Shown here: positions 1-6,620 of the stretch, piece by piece
Layout of the letters: each line of letters begins with the position of its first letter
Position numbering within the stretch: position 1 is the first letter of the stretch
Assembly: GCA_014654535.1 (NCBI GenBank)
Contig: BNBA01000036.1
Span: 1 to 38,348 of the forward strand
Direction: 5' to 3'
Source of the DNA: Xanthomonas boreopolis
GTDB taxonomy: Bacteria; Pseudomonadota; Gammaproteobacteria; Xanthomonadales; Xanthomonadaceae
Length of the DNA: 38,348 nucleotides
Translations under genes and position numbers: made by a program
The notes under the pieces: model-generated
Databases searched by the model: none
Told to the model about the DNA's origin: nothing
What the model saw: the letters and a program-made list of their open reading frames with translations, nothing else

Positions 1-119
1 AACAATTGCGCTGGGTCGAGCAACGGCTCAACACGCGACCACGCAAGACACTAGGATTCAAGACGCCCCTCGACGTCTTCGTCAAGGAATTCAGCAATTG
101 TGTTGCGAATCAAAGTTGA
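1..119 (+). CDS. IS30-family transposase, C-terminal end (partial)
   Basis: The third frame of the first bases reads as the last 38 residues of a transposase and stops at 117-119. The stretch RLNTRPRKTLGFKTP is the typical end of the IS30-family DDE integrase domain, where a conserved arginine/lysine-rich segment is followed by Leu-Gly-Phe/Tyr and a Pro a few residues later. The gene begins outside the window, so whether it is intact cannot be judged. The stop codon sits almost inside the expected terminal inverted repeat, as is common in IS30 elements. Confidence 0.85.
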   Translation, partial: QLRWVEQRLNTRPRKTLGFKTPLDVFVKEFSNCVANQS

Positions 120-130
120 ATTCGCCCTGG
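1..130 (+). mobile_element. Right end of an IS30-family insertion sequence
   Basis: The transposase tail ends at 119 and the A+T-richer bases around 100-130 (core AATCAAAGTTGAATTCGCC) are where the terminal inverted repeat should lie. The exact boundary is approximate because the left end and the target duplication are outside the window. The element has landed next to or inside a gene whose remaining 3' part follows directly. Confidence 0.65.
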
Positions 131-354
131 AAGAAACCGATCGCTGCTACTCCTACGCATCTCACGAGCTAGGCATCACCAAGGTGCCGGTACTCGTGAT
201 GTGGACAAAGACGGATGTGGGGAGCGGTGGTGAACTTCATCGCAATCCCGAGGTGGATATCGCCATGCGGCACGCAAACGACCCTAACGTCAAGGCTGCC
301 GATCTGCTGGGAGTATTGGTGGCCATGCATCGCTGGCCGGAAGGGGGCGTGTGA
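131..354 (+). pseudogene. 3' remnant of an unrecognised gene cut by the IS30 element
   Basis: An open frame runs out of the IS end and codes for about 74 residues (from about Glu-Thr-Asp-Arg to PEGGV) before stopping at 352-354. The frame continues upstream into the IS, where a GTG at 100 could in principle start a short hybrid protein. The stop overlaps the start of the next gene as TGATG, so this fragment was probably the first cistron of the same operon as the nuclease toxin, for example a delivery or adaptor protein. The residue pattern was not recognised, and its function is unknown. Confidence 0.5.
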
Positions 355-1055
355 TGGTGGCCATTCCGATTCGCTGGGGATTGGGCAAGCTGGCCGAACG
401 CGCGGCGGCTGCCATGGCGGCCGCCGCCGCTGCGAATGCGGCCAAGGAAGCGGTCAAGGACAAGCCGGACACCAAGGCCAGGGAAGCCGATTGTTCCGAA
501 ACGCCGGAGGCGACCGAATGCAATCAATGCAAGTTGGGCAGCGGCATCGTCGGGCAGCCGCCTACTCCGCGTTACGTTACCCAGGGTAACCGCATCAACT
601 ACGATTACCAGCTGCAGATCGCCAACATGTACGCCGCTCCGGAGCGATTCGGCTACGTGAAGCGAGGAGACAACTCGAATTCCATCGTGAATCTCGATCT
701 TGATGCGGTGAAGAGCATCTTTGGCAAAGGCGGCGAATACACCACTTTGGAGTGGTTGTTCGGCGGGAAGTCATTTGACGGCTTCTGGCGGAGCCGATGC
801 ACGGTGGTGGAGACAAAGGCCAACTTCGGCCACTTCTTCGACGAGGATGGCAACGATGCCAAGCCTTTCACGAGAGCAGTAGTCGCGTCGTGGTTCAAGA
901 GTTATATGGCTCAGGAGGAAATCATCATGCCGACAAAACCCCAGGGGAAGCTCGAATGGCACTTCATGGATATGATCGCATACCGTGCAGGAGTCGAGGC
1001 CGGAATTCCATCCACAGCGGCCCGCTTTACTCCCTACATTTTGGGGCGAATCTGA
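354..1055 (+). CDS. Restriction-endonuclease-fold toxin (Tox-REase-5 domain), probable T6SS effector
   Basis: This 233-residue protein is predicted to be a DNA-cleaving toxin used against competing bacteria. An alanine-rich helix at residues 14-34 is followed by a short Cys-containing segment (C47, C56, C59) and a C-terminal nuclease domain. The domain shows the Tox-REase-5 signature: EW at 133-134, FDGF at 141-144 and ETK at 153-155, so that D142, E153 and K155 fit a PD-(D/E)xK centre. The ATG at 354 overlaps the upstream stop and has an AAGGGGG ribosome site 6 bases before it; GTG at 351 is an alternative. The immunity gene begins one base after the stop. Assignment to type VI secretion is inference from the family, since no VgrG or PAAR gene is visible here. 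Confidence 0.8.
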   Translation: MVAIPIRWGLGKLAERAAAAMAAAAAANAAKEAVKDKPDTKAREADCSETPEATECNQCKLGSGIVGQPPTPRYVTQGNRINYDYQLQIANMYAAPERFGYVKRGDNSNSIVNLDLDAVKSIFGKGGEYTTLEWLFGGKSFDGFWRSRCTVVETKANFGHFFDEDGNDAKPFTRAVVASWFKSYMAQEEIIMPTKPQGKLEWHFMDMIAYRAGVEAGIPSTAARFTPYILGRI

Positions 1056-1056
1056 C

Positions 1057-1779
1057 ATGGGCATCACCTTGGTGGTGAAATCCCGGCCGGAAAGGCTGTC
1101 CTTGCCCGAGGCCTATGCAGCCGCCGCAGTACTGATAGGGCGATTGGCTCAAGTGCATCCTGATTTTCGCGAATGGTGGTCCAACCCTCGGGGCCCTAAA
1201 GATGCTTTTCTTCCCTTCGGCGACCGGAAGGGGATCATCGCCCGTATGGAGGAAGATGAGGCGGAGTTTCCCGAGCTCAAGGAGAAAGGAGCTCCTGGCC
1301 TGTTGTTGACGAACGCTGGAGACGAAAAGACTTGGAAAAAGCGTGGCCGAATAGGTTGGACCATCAACCCCAGTTTTGGAGACATGCGGCTGAGTATTGG
1401 AAATCCGGAGCAGGCCTTCGAACGCCCAACGGAGATCATTTGGGGGATCCTGAAAGAGCTGAGCAAGGTCCCAGGTGTTTGGTTCGCCCAAACCAATGTG
1501 AAACAGCGAGTAGGAAACGATCTGCTTCTGTACAGTATTGACCGTGCTCCGTTTCCCCATCGGGAGTTCCTGGGATGGATGGGGTACGTAAACAGTCCCC
1601 TTGCCGCTGAACAGGTTCCCGATGCGGCACGATTGGAGCGTCAAGGTAACGGCACCCTTATCCTTGCTACTGAAGTCCTGGATTTGGGCAATCCGGCTGC
1701 AATCAAGCAGGCCAATCAGGTCGAGATGAGCTTGGCCGATTTGGACTTGCTGCCGATAACAGATCCCTCCTTCTTGTAG
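1057..1779 (+). CDS. Imm52-family immunity protein
   Basis: This 240-residue cytoplasmic protein resembles the Imm52 immunity family, which is found directly downstream of Tox-REase-5 toxins and protects the producing cell, presumably by binding the nuclease. Seen here are an N-terminal strand followed by a helix with HPDFREWW near residues 34-41, a central region with WTINPSFGDMRLSIG, and an acidic C-terminal part. The start lies one base beyond the toxin stop, which implies coupled translation. No signal peptide or membrane segment is present. The family call comes from overall pattern and position rather than catalytic residues. Confidence 0.75.
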   Translation: MGITLVVKSRPERLSLPEAYAAAAVLIGRLAQVHPDFREWWSNPRGPKDAFLPFGDRKGIIARMEEDEAEFPELKEKGAPGLLLTNAGDEKTWKKRGRIGWTINPSFGDMRLSIGNPEQAFERPTEIIWGILKELSKVPGVWFAQTNVKQRVGNDLLLYSIDRAPFPHREFLGWMGYVNSPLAAEQVPDAARLERQGNGTLILATEVLDLGNPAAIKQANQVEMSLADLDLLPITDPSFL

Positions 1780-1792
1780 GGTCTTCTGGACA

Positions 1793-2590
1793 ATGTCAGA
1801 GCATCACTACTTCATCTTCCCGAAGTACCCGCACTTGTCTCCGCCCAATTGGCGGGAGCTGGAGCGCAGGTTGCTTGAGGAGGAAATCATCCTGCCGTCG
1901 GTGGGCAGCCAGGTACTTGGAACCGCGCTCAGAGACCTAAGCCTTTGTTTGGCTCAACTACCCGGGAGTCACTACATTTATGACCCCATGGCGCGAACGA
2001 CGGGCGATGTGATCGCGTCCTATATTGCTGCGGGTTGTTTGCCGCCTGACGTACCGATCCGGCACGACCAAAGCGTCTCGGAGGCGGTCGCCATGCTGCG
2101 CAAGCACGGCGTTGACCTTGAAGATGGCTGGCGCCTGTATCTGGATGCCAGCGATAGTACGTGGTGCAGCGACCAGTACAGGCCTGGACCGGGATATGCC
2201 CGCATACTTGGCGACGACAGCCTCGAGATGCAGAGGGAATCGATGTCGCTGGTCCTGCTGGAATTCGACAGCGGAGGACCGTTTGTTTCTGTAGGAGAAG
2301 GTATGTGTGCCCCGTCAATACCGGGCAGCGAACTGGAGCTGGAAGAGCTCCCTCCATACGGGAATTATGTTGACTTCATCGGTGCAGCTTATGAGGACCT
2401 GGAGACTCAGTGGGTCAGTCCAGATGGTCGCAGCTACTACATCATGGATCTGGATTGGCATTGGTGCCTCGGTATCGGCCATCGCATGATACGGCTCAGC
2501 GATTTTGATTACAGGGACCTTGAGGAATTGACGGAGAGGATTGCTGAACTAACGGGTCAGCCGATGAGTTGCTGTCATCGTTGGTTATAG
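1793..2590 (+). CDS. Uncharacterised protein in the toxin-immunity operon
   Basis: This 265-residue acidic protein follows the Imm52 gene by 13 bases on the same strand and is probably cotranscribed. I do not recognise a domain. It has no signal peptide and no membrane segment. It is rich in Tyr, Trp and Asp/Glu, with an aromatic stretch near residues 225-240 (YYIMDLDWHWCLGIGHR) and two Cys close to the end. Polymorphic toxin operons often carry additional immunity or orphan immunity genes at this position, so a second immunity role is possible but only inferred. Its last six bases overlap the 3' end of the convergent gene. Confidence 0.65.
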   Translation: MSEHHYFIFPKYPHLSPPNWRELERRLLEEEIILPSVGSQVLGTALRDLSLCLAQLPGSHYIYDPMARTTGDVIASYIAAGCLPPDVPIRHDQSVSEAVAMLRKHGVDLEDGWRLYLDASDSTWCSDQYRPGPGYARILGDDSLEMQRESMSLVLLEFDSGGPFVSVGEGMCAPSIPGSELELEELPPYGNYVDFIGAAYEDLETQWVSPDGRSYYIMDLDWHWCLGIGHRMIRLSDFDYRDLEELTERIAELTGQPMSCCHRWL

Positions 2591-3229
2591 CTGCTGTGCT
2601 GGGCCTTTGGCTGCAGAACGCTGGACCTCGATCCGGTGGCGAAGGTGGTCATGACGCGGCGTCTTGCCAAGGCGCCGATAGAACTCATCCAAGAACTGGG
2701 TGGCCGAGTTGATGGCCCAGGCCGCGCAGTCCGGTGAAAGAAAGGATGGAATGTAGTGCATGGAAACAGGCAGGAATTCGAACGACGCTTCCAAGCGTGG
2801 TCCAAGCGTACTGTCATGTAGGTTGTCACGCCCAATCATGTTCTTGGTACCAAGATCCAGCCAGTCGTACTTGTAATGAATCAGCCGGTTACGTAGTTCG
2901 ATGAGGGTCTGGGCTGCCTGCCACTTGGTGTCATCGTGACCGAATGGGCTGGCCTTTGCACCCTTCAACAGTTCGTTGAGCCGCAAGAGCGAGGCGGGTT
3001 GTCCCGGAATTATCTCGCGTGGTCTTTTGTCGTTCTCCGAGAGCTCATTGGCCGTAGCTTCGATGAATGCGCCAGCAGAAATCACGGCGCCGGAAACGTG
3101 GGCGCCTATCGCAATAGCGATCTCCTCCGATCCATCCAACTGCAAATCAGCGGCAATGCGAGCGTGGTACGCAGCCATCTGGGCATGATGCAGAGAGAAA
3201 TGGGTGCGCAACAGCATGCCGATCAGCAT
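2585..3229 (-). CDS. Uncharacterised protein with a HEPN-like RNxxxH motif
   Basis: This 214-residue protein is predicted to be mostly helical. At 113-118 it has R-N-R-L-I-H, which matches the Rx4H catalytic motif of HEPN ribonucleases (Asn after Arg is the common variant), placed inside a helix preceded by TLIEL. The surrounding helices (ALA/GLU-rich 36-65) fit a four-helix HEPN bundle, but the short motif alone also turns up by chance, so nuclease activity is not established. The gene points toward the toxin-immunity operon and overlaps the preceding gene tail-to-tail by six bases. Start chosen at ATG 3229; ATG 3217 is an alternative. Confidence 0.65.
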   Translation of the reverse strand: MLIGMLLRTHFSLHHAQMAAYHARIAADLQLDGSEEIAIAIGAHVSGAVISAGAFIEATANELSENDKRPREIIPGQPASLLRLNELLKGAKASPFGHDDTKWQAAQTLIELRNRLIHYKYDWLDLGTKNMIGRDNLHDSTLGPRLEASFEFLPVSMHYIPSFLSPDCAAWAINSATQFLDEFYRRLGKTPRHDHLRHRIEVQRSAAKGPAQQL

Positions 3230-3337
3230 CAGTCTCAGTCCTTTGGCTCTTATGCCGGGGTCCGAATTTCATGAACGAATATTTCGGGCCGTTGCTGTAC
3301 CGCTGGGAGGCAGAGTATAGGCATCAGCGTTCCGCTG

Positions 3338-3366
3338 TTGACAACCGGCGAAACCGGCAGCATTCT
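3338..3366 (+). promoter_or_regulatory. Promoter of the C4-like RNA
   Basis: A perfect -35 hexamer TTGACA (3338-3343) is followed after 17 bases by CATTCT (3361-3366), a weak -10. Transcription from it would start near 3373, exactly ahead of the putative antisense RNA and its terminator. Confidence 0.5.
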
Positions 3367-3372
3367 CATCAA

Positions 3373-3433
3373 TACGGAGCCTTGAAACTCCTCTAGTAGC
3401 GGTACCCACCTCCGACAAACCGGTGGGTTTTTT
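3373..3433 (+). ncRNA. Putative C4/CI-type antisense RNA
   Basis: A short RNA is predicted between a sigma70-like promoter and a strong intrinsic terminator. Its 5' part (3377-3402) is complementary to the downstream leader at 3522-3546: CTTGAAA at 3381-3387 pairs with TTTCAAG at 3536-3542, and CTAGTAGC at 3393-3400 pairs with GCTACTAG at 3525-3532, with a few unpaired bases between. The terminator loop CCTCCGAC (3409-3416) is complementary, with one extra base, to GTCGGGAGG at 3477-3485. Two complementary patches in this order are the design of the C4 RNA of phages P1/P7 and the CI RNA of P4, which silence a downstream leader. Homology to Rfam C4 is proposed from this layout and was not searched. 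Confidence 0.6.
3404..3433 (+). terminator. Rho-independent terminator of the C4-like RNA
   Basis: A seven-base-pair stem ACCCACC (3404-3410) / GGTGGGT (3422-3428) with an 11-base loop is followed by a run of T to 3433. The loop itself carries the second antisense patch. Confidence 0.8.
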
Positions 3434-3605
3434 GTGCCTGCATGTTTCTTGCGGGCGCAACCGACGTGATGCCTGCGTCGGGAGGGCGGCTAATACAACA
3501 CCCGCAAGGGGAATACGCCCGCCGGCTACTAGCGGTTTCAAGCCTCCCGACTTCCCGTCTGTCCTTCGCGACCGACGGGGCACTCTATGGAATGAGGAGG
3601 CGACG
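3434..3605 (+). promoter_or_regulatory. Structured leader targeted by the C4-like RNA
   Basis: This untranslated leader holds two regions complementary to the upstream RNA (3477-3485 and 3522-3546). GTCGGGAGG at 3477-3485 can alternatively pair perfectly with CCTCCCGAC at 3543-3551, so binding of the antisense RNA would compete with a leader hairpin. A second hairpin (3554-3580, arms CCCGTCTGTC / GACCGACGGG) lies just before the ribosome site GAGGAGG (3594-3600) of the XAC0095-like gene. The frame of that gene stays open back to 3423, so a leader peptide fused in frame is formally possible. Confidence 0.55.
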
Positions 3606-4244
3606 ATGTCAGAGCATGCGTTCGACGATAGGGATATGCCGGGTTATTTCCTGCCCGAGGACAGCCAGTTCCGTCTGGTCAAGCTAAGCGATTACATCAA
3701 GTTCCTGGAACGGCTGGCGCAGCCGCGCTCAGCGAGAGAGAAGCACGAGGCGATACCGGAAGTCCGCATGGACGAGTTGGCATTCTGCATGGAACTGCTG
3801 GCGGAGCAGGTGGACTTGGTGCTGGACGAGGTGTCCTGGCCAGCACGGCGCACCGATAGGAAGAGCAAGGCCGAGCGGGATGACGCAGAGGAAGATGAAT
3901 CGGAAGAGGCCGTTGAAGAAGAGCCCGACGAGAAAGCGTCCGCGGTTGACTTTGCTTTCGGTCTTACGATGGACCAGTTCGACACGCTCAACTGCCTGGT
4001 TCAGACGATCTCGGCGCACGGCGATGTGGTATCGGTCAGCGACACGGCCACCTTCGCCAAGCACACCCTGCCCCAGACAGGACATGCGATCTTCGGCGCC
4101 ACCGAGATCATGCAAGGCCTTCTGAATCAGATAGAAGCCCAGCCGCTTCGGAACGATGCTCGCCGCCGATCCGGTGTAAGCGAGGAACGGGCGGTCTATG
4201 CCGTGACACGTGGTGAATCGTCGCACAGCGTTCCCATGCATTGA
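3606..4244 (+). CDS. XAC0095-like protein with acidic linker and extra C-terminal domain
   Basis: This 212-residue protein begins with a segment (residues 12-65, including YFLPEDSQFRLVKLSDY and FLERLAQPR) that matches the small XAC0095-type proteins of xanthomonads, whose function is unknown. A long Glu/Asp-rich linker (about 82-105) joins this to a second part with FDTLNCLVQTISAHGDVV and a GATEIMQGLL helix. No signal peptide or membrane segment is present. The ATG at 3606 is chosen because GAGGAGG sits 5 bases before it and the conserved family segment starts right after; the frame is open further upstream but runs through the leader and terminator. The gene is probably under control of the antisense RNA region ahead of it. 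Typical family members are much shorter, so the C-terminal half is an addition. Confidence 0.7.
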   Translation: MSEHAFDDRDMPGYFLPEDSQFRLVKLSDYIKFLERLAQPRSAREKHEAIPEVRMDELAFCMELLAEQVDLVLDEVSWPARRTDRKSKAERDDAEEDESEEAVEEEPDEKASAVDFAFGLTMDQFDTLNCLVQTISAHGDVVSVSDTATFAKHTLPQTGHAIFGATEIMQGLLNQIEAQPLRNDARRRSGVSEERAVYAVTRGESSHSVPMH

Positions 4245-4250
4245 TATTGG

Positions 4251-4286
4251 TGCAGGGCGTGTTACCCGTTCGGCGACACGCCTGCA
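4251..4286. terminator. Hairpin between convergent genes
   Basis: TGCAGGGCGTG (4251-4261) can pair with CACGCCTGCA (4277-4286) with one bulged G. No T-run follows, so a terminator role between the convergent XAC0095-like and ParE-fusion genes is only likely, not shown. Confidence 0.35.
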
Positions 4287-4375
4287 CTCGAAGACGGAGT
4301 TTCCGGCCATTCGATCGCGTCTTGCAGGCTGGCCGCTGGGCTGTAGCCGGGACCGCGGCCCAGGCACTCTCTACC

Positions 4376-5440
4376 TCACCGATACGGCCCCGGCCCGCGC
4401 CACACCGGTTCGCCGCGGCGGTAGACCTCCATCATGTTGATGACCTCGCGGGCGTCGCCGATGGACTGCAGTTCCGGGGAGTCCGGGGGCAGCAGGCGGC
4501 ACTTGCCGGAACCGCGCCGCAGCGCGATCTCCAGCGGACAGACCATGCGGTTCTGGGTGCCGGGCAGGAGGATGGCGATTTCCTTCATGCCCTGCTCCTT
4601 CCACGCGCGCAACTGGGTCTCGCTGCGCAGGTCGTAGTAGACCTGGTAGCCGCCCACGTCCAGGCTCGGTTCGGCGGAGCGGCGATCGTTGCGGTAGCCG
4701 GGCTCGAAGGCGGCGCTGTCGGCCAGCCCGTCGTCCTCGGCGACGTCCTCGTCGAGCATGCCCGGCGGGCGGCCGGTCCAGGTCTCGGGACGGCGCTGCA
4801 CCGGTGCGGGCGTCGGCGACGGCGATTGGCTCGGGCGCTGCACGACGGGGCGGGGAGCCGGCACGCGACGCGGCGTGGCGGCCACGTCGGGAGGCAACGG
4901 ATCCTTGGCGTCCTTGACCACGGTGGAGCGAACGGGCGAGGTGGCCGAAGGCGGGGGCGGGCTCGGCGGGGCGGGTTGCTCCGGTTCGGACGTCTCGCCG
5001 AGGAAGTCCACCTTCATCCGGCCGCCGGCGACGGCGCCCTGCGGCGTGGACATGGTCGGCGTGGAAGCGTGCAGCAAGGCGAACACCATCAGCACGTGCA
5101 GCAGCGCGCTGGCCAGCGCCGCGAGCCACGGTTCCAGGGGCTCGATCCAGGGCTCGGTCCGCGGCATCCAGTCGCGCGCGTCCACCTCGACATGCAGCAC
5201 CTGCAGCGCGTCGTCGCGCACGCGGTACACGAGCAGGTACGGCGTGCGCGCGACCCGCCATTCCCGCGTTCCCGCGACCCGGCCAGGCCGGCCCAGTCCC
5301 GGTTGCTCGCCCAACCTCCGCGTCGCCTGCAGCACCTGCCGTGCCATCGCCGCGGCCGCCACCGGGTTGAGGGCGTGGTAGTGGTCCTGGGCGTGTTCGA
5401 ATCGCTTGGCGGCCGGGGCGGTCCACTCACGCCGCAACAT
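4376..5440 (-). CDS. ParE/RelE-type toxin domain fused in frame to a TonB-like membrane protein
   Basis: The 354-residue frame has two unrelated halves. Residues 1-91 look like a complete ParE/RelE-type toxin (AAKRFEHAQDHY helix, then LLVYRVRDDALQVLHVE strands, ending ARDW), and the start overlaps the end of the antitoxin gene, as in parDE pairs. Without any stop, residues 92-354 follow: a membrane segment (about 105-124), a proline-rich linker (about 154-225) and a C-terminal domain with GYQVYYDLRS and PGTQNRMVCPLEIAL, an arrangement like TonB. The second half begins with Met92 (codon at 5165-5167 on the plus strand), but no good ribosome site precedes it. It could be a true fusion or a stop codon lost between two adjacent genes. 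The toxin half would be cytoplasmic and the C-terminal half periplasmic. Confidence 0.7.
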   Translation of the reverse strand: MLRREWTAPAAKRFEHAQDHYHALNPVAAAAMARQVLQATRRLGEQPGLGRPGRVAGTREWRVARTPYLLVYRVRDDALQVLHVEVDARDWMPRTEPWIEPLEPWLAALASALLHVLMVFALLHASTPTMSTPQGAVAGGRMKVDFLGETSEPEQPAPPSPPPPSATSPVRSTVVKDAKDPLPPDVAATPRRVPAPRPVVQRPSQSPSPTPAPVQRRPETWTGRPPGMLDEDVAEDDGLADSAAFEPGYRNDRRSAEPSLDVGGYQVYYDLRSETQLRAWKEQGMKEIAILLPGTQNRMVCPLEIALRRGSGKCRLLPPDSPELQSIGDAREVINMMEVYRRGEPVWRGPGPYR

Positions 5441-5633
5441 CGATGCCCCATCTGGCGAACGTCGCCTTCATCCGCTCAGGGCCGGCGAGCTGCCCCCGGT
5501 CCGCCGCTTCGATGCCGTCACGGACCGCACCATGGAAACGGGCCTCGTCCACGGCACGCGCAACGTCGTCCCAGCCGGCCGCGTCGGGCAGCGCGTCGAT
5601 CAGCTTGTGCGCTTCTTGCTTGAGGGGGGACAT
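5427..5633 (-). CDS. ParD-like antitoxin
   Basis: This 68-residue protein starts MSPLKQEAHKLIDALPDAA, a pattern common in short antitoxins paired with ParE/RelE toxins, and ends with MKATFARWGI. Its role is to bind the neighbouring toxin and normally to repress the shared promoter. Its stop overlaps the toxin ATG by 14 bases (5427-5440), the usual coupling in such modules. The start at 5633 was chosen because the frame upstream codes for low-complexity Arg/Gly-rich sequence that does not look like protein. Confidence 0.75.
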   Translation of the reverse strand: MSPLKQEAHKLIDALPDAAGWDDVARAVDEARFHGAVRDGIEAADRGQLAGPERMKATFARWGIDVAA

Positions 5634-5869
5634 GTCGCGACGCCGTGGAGCACGATCCCCAAGTCTAGCGCCACGGCCCGGACATCCGCGTGTCGCGGTG
5701 GAACACGGCGGTCCGCGGATCGCCCGCGCCCGGCCGCGCGCATCCCTTGGCGGACCTGCGGCGGCATGGCAGGCTGCCGTGGCCAACCCAGGATGCCGCG
5801 CCCGATGAGACCATCGCACCCGCCCGAACGGCCCGCATGTCCCGGCATGCAACGAACAGGACGGCACGC

Positions 5870-6547
5870 ATGAACCGCTCGCTCCGGCAGGGCCTGGTCA
5901 CGCTCCGTCGGCACCCGGCCGGCATCCTGCTGGCGGTGCAGTTGCTGGGCCTGCTGCTGTACCCGCTGATGGAAGACACCTCGCTCGGCCGCGCGCTGTT
6001 CGGCGCGTTCGGCATGCTGGTGCTGGCGCTGGTGATCTGGGTGGTCGATCGCGGCAGCGCGTCGGACTGGGTGGCCTGGGCGCTGGCGGTGCCTTCGGTC
6101 GTGCTGTCGCTGCTGGCGAACTTCATGCACGTGTGGCCGTTGCAGGCGTTCGCGCAGGTGCTGGAGGCGCTGCTGTACTTCTACGCGGCGGCGGGCCTGA
6201 TGTTCTACATGCTCGGCGACCACGACGTGACCATGGACGAACTGCTCGCGGCCGGCGCCACGTTCACGCTGCTGGCCTGGGGCTTCGCCTTCGCGTTCTC
6301 GGCGTGCCAGGCGCTGGCGCCCGGCAGCTTCAGCGGGGCGGTGGATCCCACGCACGCGCGCAGCTGGCTGGAACTGCTGTTCCTCAGCTTCAGCCTGATG
6401 TCGGGCGTGGGCCTGAGCGACATCATGCCGGTCACCCCGGCCGCCCGCGCGCTGACCATGCTGGCGATGTTCGCCGGGGTGATGTACATCGCGGTGGTGG
6501 TGTCGCGGCTGATCGCGCTGACGGGCGTCCGGCAGCGGGAGCGTTGA
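5870..6547 (+). CDS. Ion channel (two-TM pore, Ion_trans_2-like) with altered selectivity filter
   Basis: This 225-residue inner-membrane protein has six hydrophobic segments (about 18-34, 42-59, 68-86, 98-115, 125-146, 192-216) and a pore loop between the last two. The pore reads SFSLMSGVGLSDIMPVTP (173-190), clearly aligned with the potassium-channel pattern that normally has TVGYGD followed by I-x-P; here G179-V180-G181-L182-S183-D184 replaces it. The GYG core is therefore GLS, and potassium selectivity is doubtful. The inner helix after it (ALTMLAMFAGVMYIAVVVSR) is typical of these channels. It is transcribed divergently from the toxin-antitoxin pair. No cytoplasmic RCK or cyclic-nucleotide domain is present. 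Confidence 0.75.
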   Translation: MNRSLRQGLVTLRRHPAGILLAVQLLGLLLYPLMEDTSLGRALFGAFGMLVLALVIWVVDRGSASDWVAWALAVPSVVLSLLANFMHVWPLQAFAQVLEALLYFYAAAGLMFYMLGDHDVTMDELLAAGATFTLLAWGFAFAFSACQALAPGSFSGAVDPTHARSWLELLFLSFSLMSGVGLSDIMPVTPAARALTMLAMFAGVMYIAVVVSRLIALTGVRQRER

Positions 6548-6564
6548 GCCGCGGCCCGCAAACG

Positions 6565-6582
6565 CCTGCCGCGCGCGGCAGG
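6565..6582. other. Perfect 18-base palindrome downstream of the channel gene
   Basis: CCTGCCGCGCGCGGCAGG is its own reverse complement and lies between the channel stop and the GFA gene. It may end the channel transcript, although no T-run follows. Confidence 0.4.
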
Positions 6583-6620
6583 ATGCTTGTCATGTTCGTC
6601 GTTTGGCCAGGAGGACGCGA

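Noticed and set aside
4241-5623. A 460-residue open frame on the plus strand over the ParE fusion
   Set aside because: The minus strand carries recognisable toxin and membrane-protein features; the plus frame does not.
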